Shown here: piece after piece, positions 53,600 through 62,689 of the stretch | Position numbering within the stretch: position 1 is the first letter of the stretch | How the letters are laid out: the number at the start of each line of letters is the position of its first letter | Source of the DNA: an uncultured Paraprevotella sp. | Lineage (GTDB): Bacteria; Bacteroidota; Bacteroidia; Bacteroidales; Bacteroidaceae | Assembly: GCA_944321565.1 (NCBI GenBank) | Contig: CALULT010000002.1 | Coordinates: 56,301 to 120,300, forward strand | Direction of reading: 5' to 3' | DNA length: 64,000 nucleotides | Made by a program: the position numbers and the translations under genes | The notes under the pieces: generated by a model | Databases searched by the model: none | What the model was told of the DNA's origin: nothing | The model's input: the letters and a program-made list of their open reading frames with translations, nothing else

Positions 53600-54283
53600 A
53601 TGATGATGGGAAGAATCCGTGTTTGGGCAGTGGGATTTTGTGTGCTGTTTTGCGGTGCTTGTCGCGAAGAAGGCGGGGCGAGGGAAGACGCGTCGCGCGT
53701 GGACACGCTGTCCCTCGTGATGCAGGTGCGGGAGTGCGCACGGCTTTATACGGCGGAATACGAAGTCCATAAACTGGTGCTGAAGGACGACCCTTTGCAT
53801 GTGAAAGGGAATGTGTTCAGCCGCTCGTTCGACGTGGAAGTGCCCATTGGCGAACGGAAAGCCATCGTGCCTATCGACGTGACCCTGAAGGCTTATATCG
53901 ACTTTTCCGGCTTTGGGGAGGCGAACGTGGTGCGGTCGGGCGAACGGATTGCCATCGTGTTGCCCGACCCGAGGGTCGTGGTGTCAGCTTCGCGCATCGA
54001 CCACGACGAGGTGAAGCAGTTCGTGTCGTTGACCCGCTCGTATTACACGTCGGTCGAACTGGTTGATTTTGCCCGTCAAGGGGAAGAGGAGATTTTGGCG
54101 ACCGTGCCGGAAATGGGCATTTTGGACGTGGCCAGGGAGAATGCGGCCCATGTGTTGGTGCCGTTGTTGGCCGGTTTGGGCTATGAAGAGAAAGATATCG
54201 TGATTTCTTTCCGCAAGAAATTCACTGAGGCCGACATGCCGTTCTTGCTGGAGCGTGAAGGCCGGGGCGGGAAGCTGGAATGA
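53600..54283 (+). CDS. DUF4230 family lipoprotein, first copy
   Basis: 227 residues; ATG codons at 53600, 53603 and 53606 are all possible. The signal ends in LFCGACREE, a lipobox with acidic residues following. The rest matches the DUF4230 pattern: an ESxG-like early strand replaced by LYTAEYEVHKLVL, then IPIDVTLKAYIDFSGF, IVLPDPRVVVSASRID, a helical region, and the ILDVARENAAHVLVPLLAGLGY block. Function unknown. Its last four bases overlap the next gene, another DUF4230 member. Confidence 0.8.
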   Translation: MMMGRIRVWAVGFCVLFCGACREEGGAREDASRVDTLSLVMQVRECARLYTAEYEVHKLVLKDDPLHVKGNVFSRSFDVEVPIGERKAIVPIDVTLKAYIDFSGFGEANVVRSGERIAIVLPDPRVVVSASRIDHDEVKQFVSLTRSYYTSVELVDFARQGEEEILATVPEMGILDVARENAAHVLVPLLAGLGYEEKDIVISFRKKFTEADMPFLLEREGRGGKLE

Positions 54284-54873
54284 AGACGATGAAGTGGTTG
54301 AACGCGATAAAATGGTTGGTTGTGTTGGCCGTCATGTGTATGGCGGCCTGGTTGGCAGTGACGTGGAACCGGCGGGGCGGCGTGTCGGTAGAAGCAGGAT
54401 TTGATTCGCGGATAGAATTGACTCCGCAGGAAATACGCCGGATAGAAAGTGTCGGGCAATGGGAATTCCTTTCCGTGCAGTGCGAGGTCGTGGCAGACAC
54501 GTCCCGACGGGGCATTTTTTCCGACGACCGCCTGGTGGCGATTTACACGGGGACGCCGCGTCTCGGCATTGACATGGCCGATGCTGGCGAAGGGTGGGCG
54601 CATGCCCATGGCGACACGGTGACGCTCCGCCTGCCTGTGGTCAAGTTGCTGGATGGGGATTTCATTGACGAGACCCGCACACGGGTGTTTTTCGAGCGTG
54701 GGACGTGGCCGAATGCCGCGCGTGCCCGCCTTTACGAAAAAGCCCGGCGGAAGATGTTGCGGCAGTGCCTCACGCCTTCCAACCTGCGCCGTGCGGAAGA
54801 AAACGCGCGCAACCAGTTCGCCTCCCTGTTCACGGCCTTGGGCTTCCAGACAGTGGAAATCGCGTTTGAATAG
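54280..54873 (+). CDS. DUF4230 family membrane protein, second copy
   Basis: 197 residues with an N-terminal anchor (WLVVLAVMCMAAWLAV). It shares with its upstream neighbour the DUF4230 layout: RIESVGQWEFLSVQCEVVAD, a central strand GDTVTLRLPVVKLLDGDFIDE, and a C-terminal helix LRRAEENARNQFASLFTALGF. It overlaps the first copy by four bases (ATGA). The two are probably made together and may form a complex. They differ in anchoring: one lipid, one helix. Confidence 0.8.
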   Translation: MKTMKWLNAIKWLVVLAVMCMAAWLAVTWNRRGGVSVEAGFDSRIELTPQEIRRIESVGQWEFLSVQCEVVADTSRRGIFSDDRLVAIYTGTPRLGIDMADAGEGWAHAHGDTVTLRLPVVKLLDGDFIDETRTRVFFERGTWPNAARARLYEKARRKMLRQCLTPSNLRRAEENARNQFASLFTALGFQTVEIAFE

Positions 54874-54902
54874 AAAACATGGAAACCTAATTTCAATATG
54901 AA

Positions 54903-57900
54903 ATGTGTATGAAACTTTTGAATCTTAAACCGATGCTCTTCGCCTTGACGTGCGGAAGCATCATGGCCATGGAGGCACAGGAAGTGCAGCCTGTGTTGGC
55001 TTATTCGTTCGAGCAGCAACAAGCTGCCGATGACAGCGGGAAATACCCGTTCGCATTGTACAACAACGCTTTTGTGTTGGCTACGGAAGACGGTAACCAC
55101 GTGCTTTCCACCGGTGAAAGCAACGGTTATGCCGACCTGGGGACGGACCTCGGCCGCGAGGTGTTGGCCGGTTTGTCCGGCGATTATTCCGTGTCCATTG
55201 ACTTGTGTGTCGGGGCGGATAATGCCTTGGGCAGTTATTGCTGGGCTTGGGCTTTGACGAATGGCACAGGGGCTTACATGGCCTTGGTCAATGCCGCAGG
55301 AAACGGTGACTGGTATTATGAGATTAAGAATGGCACTGCGCAAAGCGTACATGCCTCGCGCGGGGTCACGACCGACGAGTGGCACACCCTGACTGTCGTG
55401 CAGCAATCGGGCACATGCACTTATTATATGGACGGGGTGGCAGTGAAGAGTGGCGCGTTGACGTTGAACCCTTCCGGTTTTGCCGCGACTTTTGTCCGGA
55501 ACTATCTGGCCCGCTCGCCTTTCGCGGGAGATGCTTACATGCGGAACACGCTGATGGACAATTTCAAGGTCTATGACGTGGCACTCACTGCGGCACAGGT
55601 GGAGGCGTTGTATGCCGCCCGCCCGGTGTCAAAGGAAGTGAAGGTGGACGTGTCCACTGTGTTGCAGGTGGTGCGCGACGAGCTCTATTTGGGGCAGGCC
55701 GCGAAATACATCCACAATCGTTTGGAATTGCCCGGGGAATGCAGCTATGGGACTGTGGAATGGACGTTTACACCCGCTGAGGCCATGGACGGGAACGCGG
55801 AAATCTCGTTTGCAGACGGGGTGTTTACCGTAGTCCGCAGGGCGGACATCCCCGTGCTGGCGGGTGAATTGCAAGGCACCATTACTTACGAGGGGGTGTC
55901 TTATCCGGTGTATGAGACACCGGTGCCGGTGACCATTGCCCCGGACGACCATGCTTACGGCTACTTGTATTGCCACATGCCTAACCTCGTGCCGGAAACG
56001 GGTGTGGGCACGTTGGTTTCCCAAGTCATTACCTATGCTTTGGGCACGGAGGAAGACAAGGGGCTGGTGTTCAATGAACTGAATCGTGGGTCGAGCATCA
56101 TTGACGGCATCGGCACCGCCTTGCCATGGTGTCGGGACGCGTTCATGGCCAAGGACAAAAAGCGTGGCCGTTATTATATCGTGACGACCGACCTTTACGG
56201 GTCGCGCGACGGTGGCACCAGCATGCTGGAGAATTACTCCATCGGCATGTTCCGCAGTTATGACCTGATCAACTGGACTTACACCCGTTGCGACATGAAA
56301 CAATACTTGCGTGAGCATCCGGTGACGGACATTTACGACAACACCGGCACGAAGTTGCTCACCGCCGACAAGGTGAGCCGTGTCTGGGCGCCTCAGATTG
56401 TCTTTATCGACGGTGATCCTTATATTTATTACGCCGTGGGCAATACGGACAACGGCGATTGCGACCACTTTTATATCTCCAAAGCCAATGAAGATTTCAC
56501 GGGCATCACTTCTTTCCAAATGCTCTACGGGGCCAACACGCAGGACAACGTGTTGGATGCCGACATCAATTATCTGGAGACAGACGGGCTTTACCACATG
56601 TCTTATCGCGACTATGCGGCGGGCGGCATTTTGGACATCACGACCGAGGATTTGCTGCGTCCGCAATGGAGCACTCCGGTTTCGTCTTTCCAGGACGGCA
56701 GCGGATATGAGGCTTCCAGCGTGTTCCGGCGCATCAACGATGACGTATGGAACGTGGGGAACGTCAATTATGGGAATAATGTAGGGTATCATTTCCACAC
56801 GGCGGATGCCATGTTGCGCAACCTGCAATCGGCGGCGGACATGTCGGGCAACTTGTCGCCGCAACACGGCTCGTTCGTGTATGTCACGGAGACCGAATAC
56901 CGCCTGTTGCAGGCATGGAGCGATTTGAAAGCTCTGATTGCCGACGGCGAAGCACTGTTGGGGCGGCAGGAGAGCGAGATGCTGCGTACTTTGGTGGACA
57001 GGGCGAAAACGGACATTGCGACGGACAACGGAGCGGACACGGATTTGGAGGCGTTGGCGGCTTTGCTCCAGGAGGACTTTGTGCAGTTGCAAGCCCGCAT
57101 GGCGTTGGAAACGGCTTTGTCGCAAGCGCGTGCGGCGAACTTTTCCGGTGTGGAAGGACGCGAAGGTTGGGTGGACAGGCTGTATAACGGCGGACGGTTG
57201 GCGGAAGCCATCGTTTCGGCCGAAACGGCGGGGCTGATGCCCGATGCGGAAGCTTGGAACATTGCAGCAGGCGAGTTGGACGAGGCATTGAAGGGCTATT
57301 ATGAGACTTTGGCGTCAGACGGCGAACCCTTGGGTATCCGGAATGGCGACTTTGCGAATGGCACGTCCGGTTGGACATTGGATGGCACGGCCAACACAGG
57401 AGACGGCGTGGCGGAGTTTTTTGCTTTACGCGCAGTGGATTATTCCGTCTCCATTGGGCGTACGCAACGTGAATTGGCCGAGGGGTATTACCTCGTAAAA
57501 TGCCAGGCATTTGAACGCAATGGCGAGAATGACCACACGGGGCGGAATTGCCGGGAAGGTGTGGAAAAGATAAATTATGAATTTTTCGCGGGGGATGTTT
57601 CCGTCCCGGTGCGGTCTCTGTATGAACTGCCTTATGACGGCAGCGGGTCATGGCATGGCTTTGCCAACAATATGGCCTCGGCCAGCGCGCTCTTTTCCGC
57701 GTCGGGGGAAAACTATGCTAATTATTTGCTGGTTTATGTGGCAGATGGCCGTTTGACTTTCGGGTTGCGGTGTCCGGTGTCCACGGTGCATTCTTCCGAT
57801 TGGTGCTGTTTCGACAACTTCGAGGTTTATTCGTTGGACAAGGCTACGGCGGTGTCCGGCGTGAAGGCGGATGTGGAGACGGTTGCAGGGAAAGTTTATG

Positions 57901-58004
57901 ACCTTGGCGGGGTGTCCCGTGGCTCGGTGGGGGCGGACGGCGGCTTGCCTTCCCTGCAGAAAGGGGTTTATATTGTCAATGGCAAAAAGGTGCTGAAAAA
58001 ATGA
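54903..58004 (+). CDS. LamG-GH43 secreted glycosidase with T9SS-like tail
   Basis: 1033 residues; ATG 54903 or 54909 both give a signal peptide ending near MEAQE. Residues ~30-235 are a LamG/ConA-like sandwich (VLAYSFEQQ, EWHTLTVVQ, DNFKVYDVALTAAQVEALY). An Ig-like linker leads to a GH43-type propeller (~355-665) with PWCRDAFMA, SRVWAPQIVFIDG, DADINYLETDGLYH and GSGYEASSVFRR as candidate base, modulator and acid blocks. Residues ~670-800 are helical, ~805-1000 a galactose-binding-like sandwich (IRNGDFANGTSGW), and the end (VYDLGG, KGVYIVNGKKVLKK) is a classic T9SS type A-like tail. Arabinan or xylan side-chain removal is possible. The gene lies 29 bases after the DUF4230 pair. Confidence 0.75.
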   Translation: MCMKLLNLKPMLFALTCGSIMAMEAQEVQPVLAYSFEQQQAADDSGKYPFALYNNAFVLATEDGNHVLSTGESNGYADLGTDLGREVLAGLSGDYSVSIDLCVGADNALGSYCWAWALTNGTGAYMALVNAAGNGDWYYEIKNGTAQSVHASRGVTTDEWHTLTVVQQSGTCTYYMDGVAVKSGALTLNPSGFAATFVRNYLARSPFAGDAYMRNTLMDNFKVYDVALTAAQVEALYAARPVSKEVKVDVSTVLQVVRDELYLGQAAKYIHNRLELPGECSYGTVEWTFTPAEAMDGNAEISFADGVFTVVRRADIPVLAGELQGTITYEGVSYPVYETPVPVTIAPDDHAYGYLYCHMPNLVPETGVGTLVSQVITYALGTEEDKGLVFNELNRGSSIIDGIGTALPWCRDAFMAKDKKRGRYYIVTTDLYGSRDGGTSMLENYSIGMFRSYDLINWTYTRCDMKQYLREHPVTDIYDNTGTKLLTADKVSRVWAPQIVFIDGDPYIYYAVGNTDNGDCDHFYISKANEDFTGITSFQMLYGANTQDNVLDADINYLETDGLYHMSYRDYAAGGILDITTEDLLRPQWSTPVSSFQDGSGYEASSVFRRINDDVWNVGNVNYGNNVGYHFHTADAMLRNLQSAADMSGNLSPQHGSFVYVTETEYRLLQAWSDLKALIADGEALLGRQESEMLRTLVDRAKTDIATDNGADTDLEALAALLQEDFVQLQARMALETALSQARAANFSGVEGREGWVDRLYNGGRLAEAIVSAETAGLMPDAEAWNIAAGELDEALKGYYETLASDGEPLGIRNGDFANGTSGWTLDGTANTGDGVAEFFALRAVDYSVSIGRTQRELAEGYYLVKCQAFERNGENDHTGRNCREGVEKINYEFFAGDVSVPVRSLYELPYDGSGSWHGFANNMASASALFSASGENYANYLLVYVADGRLTFGLRCPVSTVHSSDWCCFDNFEVYSLDKATAVSGVKADVETVAGKVYDLGGVSRGSVGADGGLPSLQKGVYIVNGKKVLKK

Positions 58005-58008
58005 AATC

Positions 58009-58057
58009 CCATCGGGGCAATTGGACAGTTGGGTTTCCCGTCCAATTGTCCCGATGG
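58009..58057. terminator. Bidirectional hairpin between LamG-GH43 gene and AGCS symporter gene
   Basis: 18-base arms 58009-58026 and 58040-58057 are complementary except for one G-T position. On the minus strand the sequence after it is T-rich, so it probably ends both converging transcripts. Confidence 0.75.
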
Positions 58058-58067
58058 CGTTTATTCA

Positions 58068-59438
58068 TCAGGTAGGATTGTCTTCCGGGTCGGCTTCGTC
58101 GTCCAACCTGTTTTCCCACAAGTATTTTTTTGTCTCAGCCGCGATGACCCCCGAGAGGCAAATCAGCGAGACGATGTTGGGGAGTGCCATGAGGGCGTTG
58201 GCCAGGTCGGCGAAGTTCCACACCACGGCCAGTTGGGTGATGGCCCCGAAAAACGCACAAATGATGAACACGCCCCTGTAAACCAAAGTCAGGCGTTTCC
58301 CGCTAAGGTATTCCATGGCTTTCTCCCCGTAGTAGCACCATCCGAGGATGGTGGAGAAGGCGAACGTCACGATGCCGAAAATGAGCAACGGCGCGCCGAC
58401 GTAGGGGATTTTGTCGAAAGCCACTTTCGTGAGCGCGGCCCCGTCGGCATAGGTGATGTCGGGATAGGCCAGGATGCTCGACACGAGCACCAGTCCCGTG
58501 AGCGCACAGATGACCACCGTGTCCCAGAACGTGCCGGTGGACGACACCAAGGCTTGGCGAACGGGATTGCGGGTCTGCGCCGCAGCGGCCACAATGGGGG
58601 CGGATCCCATGCCGCTTTCGTTGCTGAACAAACCGCGCGCGATGCCGTAGCGTGCCGTCATGATGATGGAACCGCCCACGAAACCGCCGCCTGCAGCCGA
58701 GGGATTGAACGCCGACTCAAGGATGAGTTTCAGGGCATCCCACACGTATGCCCCGTTCACGAAGAGGATGTAGCAGCATCCCAGAACATAGAAAGCGGCC
58801 ATGAACGGGACGAAGGCCGTGCACACGCGGGCGATGCCTTTCACGCCGAAGATGACCACCAAGGCCACGCAGATGGCGATGACCGTTCCGGTGAATGCCT
58901 GTGGGATTTGGTAGGTTTCGTAGCATAGCATGGAGATGGCGTTGCTCTGCACCAGGTTGCCGATGCCAAATGAGGCGCAAACCGTGAATATGCAGAAGAG
59001 CACGGCCAACCACTTCGCATGCAGTCCACGTTCCAAGGCGTACATGGGGCCGCCCGCCATCTTGCCGGTCGGCTTGCGGACACGGTATTTCACGGCCAGC
59101 AGTCCTTCGGCGTATTTCGTGGCGATGCCGAACACGCCCGTCAGCCAGCACCAAAACACGGCGCCCGGGCCGCCCAGCGTGATGGCTGTGGCCACGCCGA
59201 TGATGTTGCCCGTGCCGATGGTGGCGGCGAGGGCCGTGGCCAACGCGCCGAACTGGCTCACATCGCCTTTCGCCGACGAGTCCGACTTGACGGACAGGCG
59301 GATGCCCGTGAGCAGCTTGCGTTGCGGGAACCGCAACCGTATGGTCATGAACACGTGGGTGCCCAGCAGGATGATGACCATGGGCCATCCCCAAAGGAAG
59401 TCGCTGCACGACTTGATGAGTGCGCTCAGAGATTCCAT
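58068..59438 (-). CDS. Sodium:alanine/glycine symporter, AGCS family
   Basis: 456 residues with about ten or eleven transmembrane segments. The family signatures are present: FGALATALAATIGTGNIIGVATAI, FWCWLTGVFGIATKYAEGLLAVKYR, GGPMYALERGL, ARGLFSNESGMGSAPIVAAAA and FAFSTILGWCYYGEKA. It imports alanine, glycine or related amino acids with sodium. It is the last gene of a minus-strand run with the GNAT and DUF362 genes; its first 13 bases overlap the end of the GNAT gene, so translation is probably coupled. Confidence 0.93.
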   Translation of the reverse strand: MESLSALIKSCSDFLWGWPMVIILLGTHVFMTIRLRFPQRKLLTGIRLSVKSDSSAKGDVSQFGALATALAATIGTGNIIGVATAITLGGPGAVFWCWLTGVFGIATKYAEGLLAVKYRVRKPTGKMAGGPMYALERGLHAKWLAVLFCIFTVCASFGIGNLVQSNAISMLCYETYQIPQAFTGTVIAICVALVVIFGVKGIARVCTAFVPFMAAFYVLGCCYILFVNGAYVWDALKLILESAFNPSAAGGGFVGGSIIMTARYGIARGLFSNESGMGSAPIVAAAAQTRNPVRQALVSSTGTFWDTVVICALTGLVLVSSILAYPDITYADGAALTKVAFDKIPYVGAPLLIFGIVTFAFSTILGWCYYGEKAMEYLSGKRLTLVYRGVFIICAFFGAITQLAVVWNFADLANALMALPNIVSLICLSGVIAAETKKYLWENRLDDEADPEDNPT

Positions 59439-60001
59439 GACGTGTCGTTTAAGAGTTGTCCGGCCATTGCGGGGGTGTAGCCATAGACGTGGTGGTAAAT
59501 CTCGTGGCAGATATGTGTGAAGTCGCGCGTTTCGTCAAGCTGTCCGTGTACCATGAGCCGTAAGGGGATAGCCGGAAGGGCGGGCGAATAAGGGGGTTGG
59601 GTGTAAGTCCGCTCCCAAAGCGTAAAGCCGCAACGTTGGTAAAACCCGATGCGCCGCCGCTTCAGGTCGTCGGTGGGAGGTTCCACTTCCAGCACGATAG
59701 GTAGTTGTCCGGCAAGCTGGATGAATTGCTCCATGATGCGTTTTCCCAACCCGCCGCCGCGGAGGGCGGGAAGCGTGGCCAGGTGTTCGGCGTAGAGGAA
59801 GCCGTCCAGTTGCCAGAAATTCAGCAATCCGGCGAATTTGCCATTGTCCAGCACCATGTGCGGGCGGAAGAGCGGGTTGTGGTCGGCATAGTCGCGTTGT
59901 TCCGCCAGTGGGCGGCGTTCTTCGGGGGGGAAGGCATCCTTCATGAGGTCTTCTGCCTCGGCGTAGTACGGATTTGTGGTGTTGACGCGGAGTAGTTCCA
60001 T
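59426..60001 (-). CDS. GNAT family N-acetyltransferase
   Basis: 191 residues. The GNAT core is readable: N-terminal FPPEERRPL, strands FAGLLNFWQLDGFLYAEHLATLPALRGGGLGKRIM with the acetyl-CoA P-loop (RGGGLG), and the GFYQRCGFTLWERTY motif near residue 125. The acceptor substrate is not predictable. It lies 5 bases after the DUF362 gene and overlaps the symporter gene by 13 bases, so all three are one operon. Confidence 0.9.
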   Translation of the reverse strand: MELLRVNTTNPYYAEAEDLMKDAFPPEERRPLAEQRDYADHNPLFRPHMVLDNGKFAGLLNFWQLDGFLYAEHLATLPALRGGGLGKRIMEQFIQLAGQLPIVLEVEPPTDDLKRRRIGFYQRCGFTLWERTYTQPPYSPALPAIPLRLMVHGQLDETRDFTHICHEIYHHVYGYTPAMAGQLLNDTSWNL

Positions 60002-60006
60002 AGATT

Positions 60007-61155
60007 TTATTTTACGCGGATTAATTCATATTTTCTGTTTCCCAACCCTAGCTTTTCGGCGTGCGCCAGGCAGGTCTTGTATTCGGTGTTGGGATTCGTG
60101 TTGTCGAAGTGATCGTGGCGGTCGTGGAAGTGAGGCTTGGCCATTTCGTCCGTCAGCTGGCTGCCTGGGAGCGGTGTCTGCTTCAGGCAGGCATCCACGC
60201 AGGCCTGGTCTAAGGCCAAGGGGTCGAAGGAGGCAAACATGCCCACGTCCGGGATGATGGGCGTGTCGTTGCCCGCATGGCAGTCGCAGAGGGGCGACAC
60301 GTCGCAGATGATGGATATGTGGAAGTTGGGCCGGCCATAGACCACGGCCTTGGTGTATTCGGCCATGCGGCAGTTCAGTTCCTTCACGGCTGCATTTTGT
60401 GCAAAGCCGATGGCATCGAAGTTGCAGGCCCCGATGCAACGTCCGCACCCTACGCAGTTGTCTTGGTTCACGGTCATTTTCTTGTGTTCCTCGTCGAACA
60501 CCAGTCCGTCGTTGGCACATTCGCGCATGCACCGCTTGCATCCCCGGCAGGCGTCAGGGTCAATAACCGGTTTCCCGTTGCAGTGCTGGTCTTTTTTGCC
60601 TGCGCGTGAGCCGCATCCCATGCCGATGTTTTTGATGGTGCCGCCGAATCCTGTCATTTCGTGTCCTTTGAAGTGCGTCAGCGAGATGAAGACGTCCGCG
60701 TCCATGACGGCGCGTCCGATTTTGGCTTCCTTGACGTATTCGCCGCCCGCGACGGGCACGGCAATGTCATCCGTGCCTTTCAGGCCGTCGCCGATGATGA
60801 CGGGGCATCCCACGGTCATGGGGGTGAAGCCGTTTTCCCAAGCGCAGTAGAGATGCTCGATGGCATTCTTGCGGCTGCCGGGATAGAGCGTGTTGCAGTC
60901 TGTGAGGAAGGGCTTTCCGCCGCATTGCTTCACGCAGTCGGCTACCGCTTTGGCGTAGTTGGGGCGCAGGAAACTCAGGTTCCCGAGTTCCCCGAAGTGC
61001 ATTTTAATGGCCACGAATTTGCCGTTCATGTCTATCTTGTCCATTCCGGCGGCTTTGATGAGCCGTTTCAGCTTGTCTGCTGGTCCTTCGTCTGTCTTGC
61101 AGCGGAAATCTGTAAAAAATACTTGCGGGATATTCTGCTTGTTTGTTTGTTCCAT
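60007..61155 (-). CDS. DUF362 domain protein with two [4Fe-4S] ferredoxin motifs
   Basis: 382 residues, cytoplasmic. The DUF362 domain spans about 10-185 (VAIKMHFGELGN, FLTDCNTLYPGSRKN, FKGHEMTGFGGTIKNIGMG). It is followed by two ferredoxin clusters, CRGCKRCMREC and CVGCGRCIGAC (each C-x2-C-x2-C-x3-C), and a further conserved region (HISIICDVSPLCDCHAG, FASFDPLALDQACVDAC). Such proteins are common in anaerobes and their function is unknown; an electron-transfer role is likely. It is the first gene of the operon, with a -7 element at 61181-61188. Confidence 0.9.
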   Translation of the reverse strand: MEQTNKQNIPQVFFTDFRCKTDEGPADKLKRLIKAAGMDKIDMNGKFVAIKMHFGELGNLSFLRPNYAKAVADCVKQCGGKPFLTDCNTLYPGSRKNAIEHLYCAWENGFTPMTVGCPVIIGDGLKGTDDIAVPVAGGEYVKEAKIGRAVMDADVFISLTHFKGHEMTGFGGTIKNIGMGCGSRAGKKDQHCNGKPVIDPDACRGCKRCMRECANDGLVFDEEHKKMTVNQDNCVGCGRCIGACNFDAIGFAQNAAVKELNCRMAEYTKAVVYGRPNFHISIICDVSPLCDCHAGNDTPIIPDVGMFASFDPLALDQACVDACLKQTPLPGSQLTDEMAKPHFHDRHDHFDNTNPNTEYKTCLAHAEKLGLGNRKYELIRVK

Positions 61156-61180
61156 GATGTTGTTCTCCTTGATTTGGTTG

Positions 61181-61188
61181 CAAAATTA
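61181..61188 (-). promoter_or_regulatory. -7 promoter element of the DUF362/GNAT/AGCS operon
   Basis: Reads TAATTTTG on the minus strand, 25 bases before the DUF362 start codon. Confidence 0.6.
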
Positions 61189-61277
61189 GGCAAAAAAATG
61201 CGGATTTGAAGTTTTTTGTCGGTTAAATTGCCGGAAACACGTCCTTAGGAGAGGATGTGTGTTTTGTTTTTTTGTGC

Positions 61278-61285
61278 TAACTTTG
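61278..61285 (+). promoter_or_regulatory. -7 promoter element of rmuC
   Basis: TAACTTTG matches TAnnTTTG, 31 bases before ATG 61317, with a ribosome-site-like AAAGGAG in between. Confidence 0.65.
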
Positions 61286-61316
61286 TTTCAGATTTGATGA
61301 AAAGGAGAAAAAACGT

Positions 61317-62651
61317 ATGACGGAATGGATATGTGTTGCCGGTGGTTTGCTGGCTGGGGCGGGTGCGGTCTTCTTGTGGTTGCGGGCGCGCGTGGTGGCC
61401 GTGCAGGCTTTGTGGAAAGCCAAGTGCGAAGAGACGGATGCCTTGCGTGTGTCGGCGGAGAACCTGAATCAGGAAAACAAGAAGTTGGCGGCCGACAGGC
61501 AGGCTTTGACGCGGGAACTGGATTTGCTGCGCGGGCAGATGGCGCACGAGGGGGAGGAACGCGAACGGCATTTCCGCGAACAGCTGCGCATCGTGCAGGA
61601 ACAGCTTCAGAATGCCACCCGCGAGCTGTTGGGGCAGCGGGCACAGGAACTTTCGCGGCAGAACACGGTGCAGATGTCGGCGATCATCGACCCGCTGAAA
61701 GAAACCATGCGCGAGATGCGCACGGCCATGGACAACAGCCGCGACACGCATAACAAAAACACGGCTTCGCTGGAAAAAGCCATTGAGGAGGTGATGAGGC
61801 GTACACGCGAAATCGGAGCGGAGGCCGACAAACTGGCCAACGCCTTGCGTAACGAAAACAAGGTGCAAGGCAACTGGGGCGAGCTGATTTTGGACGAGCT
61901 TTTGCAGAGCCAAGGATTGAAAGAAGGTGTCCACTACGAAAAACAGGCGGTGTTGCGCGACAGCCGTGGGAATGCGGTGCTCAACGAGGAGACGGGCCGA
62001 CGCATGATTCCCGACACCATCCTGCATTATCCCGACGGGAAAGATGCCATCATTGACTCCAAGGTGTCGCTCACGGCATTTGTGGATTATCAGAATGCGG
62101 AGACGGACGAAGCCCGGGTCGAAGCCTTGCAGCGTCACGTGAAGAGTGTGCGCAACCATGTGGGCGAACTGGCCAGGAAGGATTACAGTGCCTATGTCAA
62201 GCCGCCGCGTCAGGCGTTGAATTATGTCATCATGTTCGTGCCCAACGAAGGTGCGCTCCAATTGGCCTTGGCTGAAGCTCCGGATTTGTGGCGCGATGCC
62301 TTTGCGAAAGGGGTGTTCATCACCGGAGAACAGAACCTTACGGCGGCTCTTCGCATTATCCAGATAGCCTGGACGCAGGAGCGTCAGGCGCGGAACCAGG
62401 AAGCAATCTTCGACACGGCCCGCATGTTGCTTGACCGCGTGGCCGACTTTATCGGCCATTTCGAGGCGGTGGGGCAGAAGCTGGCCGATGCATCGGCCGC
62501 CTACCGGAAGGCTGCGGACAAGCTGAAGGATGGCCGCTTGAGTGTGGTGGGCGCGGCAGGCAAGCTCATCAAGCTGGGGGCGAAAACGAGCGCGAAGAAA
62601 GCCATCCCGGAAGCCGACGAGCCGTTGCAGGCGTTGGACAGTGAACAGTGA
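61317..62651 (+). CDS. rmuC: RmuC family DNA recombination protein
   Basis: 444 residues. An N-terminal hydrophobic segment (~5-25) is followed by a long coiled coil (~35-190, rich in E/Q/R heptads). The nuclease-like RmuC domain starts with VQGNWGELILDELLQSQGLKEGVHYEKQ and contains IPDTILHYPDGKDAIIDSKVSLTAFVDYQNA and YVIMFVPNEGALQLAL. The family is thought to limit DNA inversions or process recombination intermediates; biochemistry is limited. Monocistronic. The next gene converges 38 bases beyond its end, with no visible terminator in between. Confidence 0.93.
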   Translation: MTEWICVAGGLLAGAGAVFLWLRARVVAVQALWKAKCEETDALRVSAENLNQENKKLAADRQALTRELDLLRGQMAHEGEERERHFREQLRIVQEQLQNATRELLGQRAQELSRQNTVQMSAIIDPLKETMREMRTAMDNSRDTHNKNTASLEKAIEEVMRRTREIGAEADKLANALRNENKVQGNWGELILDELLQSQGLKEGVHYEKQAVLRDSRGNAVLNEETGRRMIPDTILHYPDGKDAIIDSKVSLTAFVDYQNAETDEARVEALQRHVKSVRNHVGELARKDYSAYVKPPRQALNYVIMFVPNEGALQLALAEAPDLWRDAFAKGVFITGEQNLTAALRIIQIAWTQERQARNQEAIFDTARMLLDRVADFIGHFEAVGQKLADASAAYRKAADKLKDGRLSVVGAAGKLIKLGAKTSAKKAIPEADEPLQALDSEQ

Positions 62652-62689
62652 ATCTATTCGTGAGACGTAAGCCGTGAAACATCGGCAAG

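Noticed and set aside
55629-57125. 498-codon antisense frame under the LamG-GH43 gene
   Set aside because: Shadow frame rich in His, Arg and Gln, typical for antisense translation.
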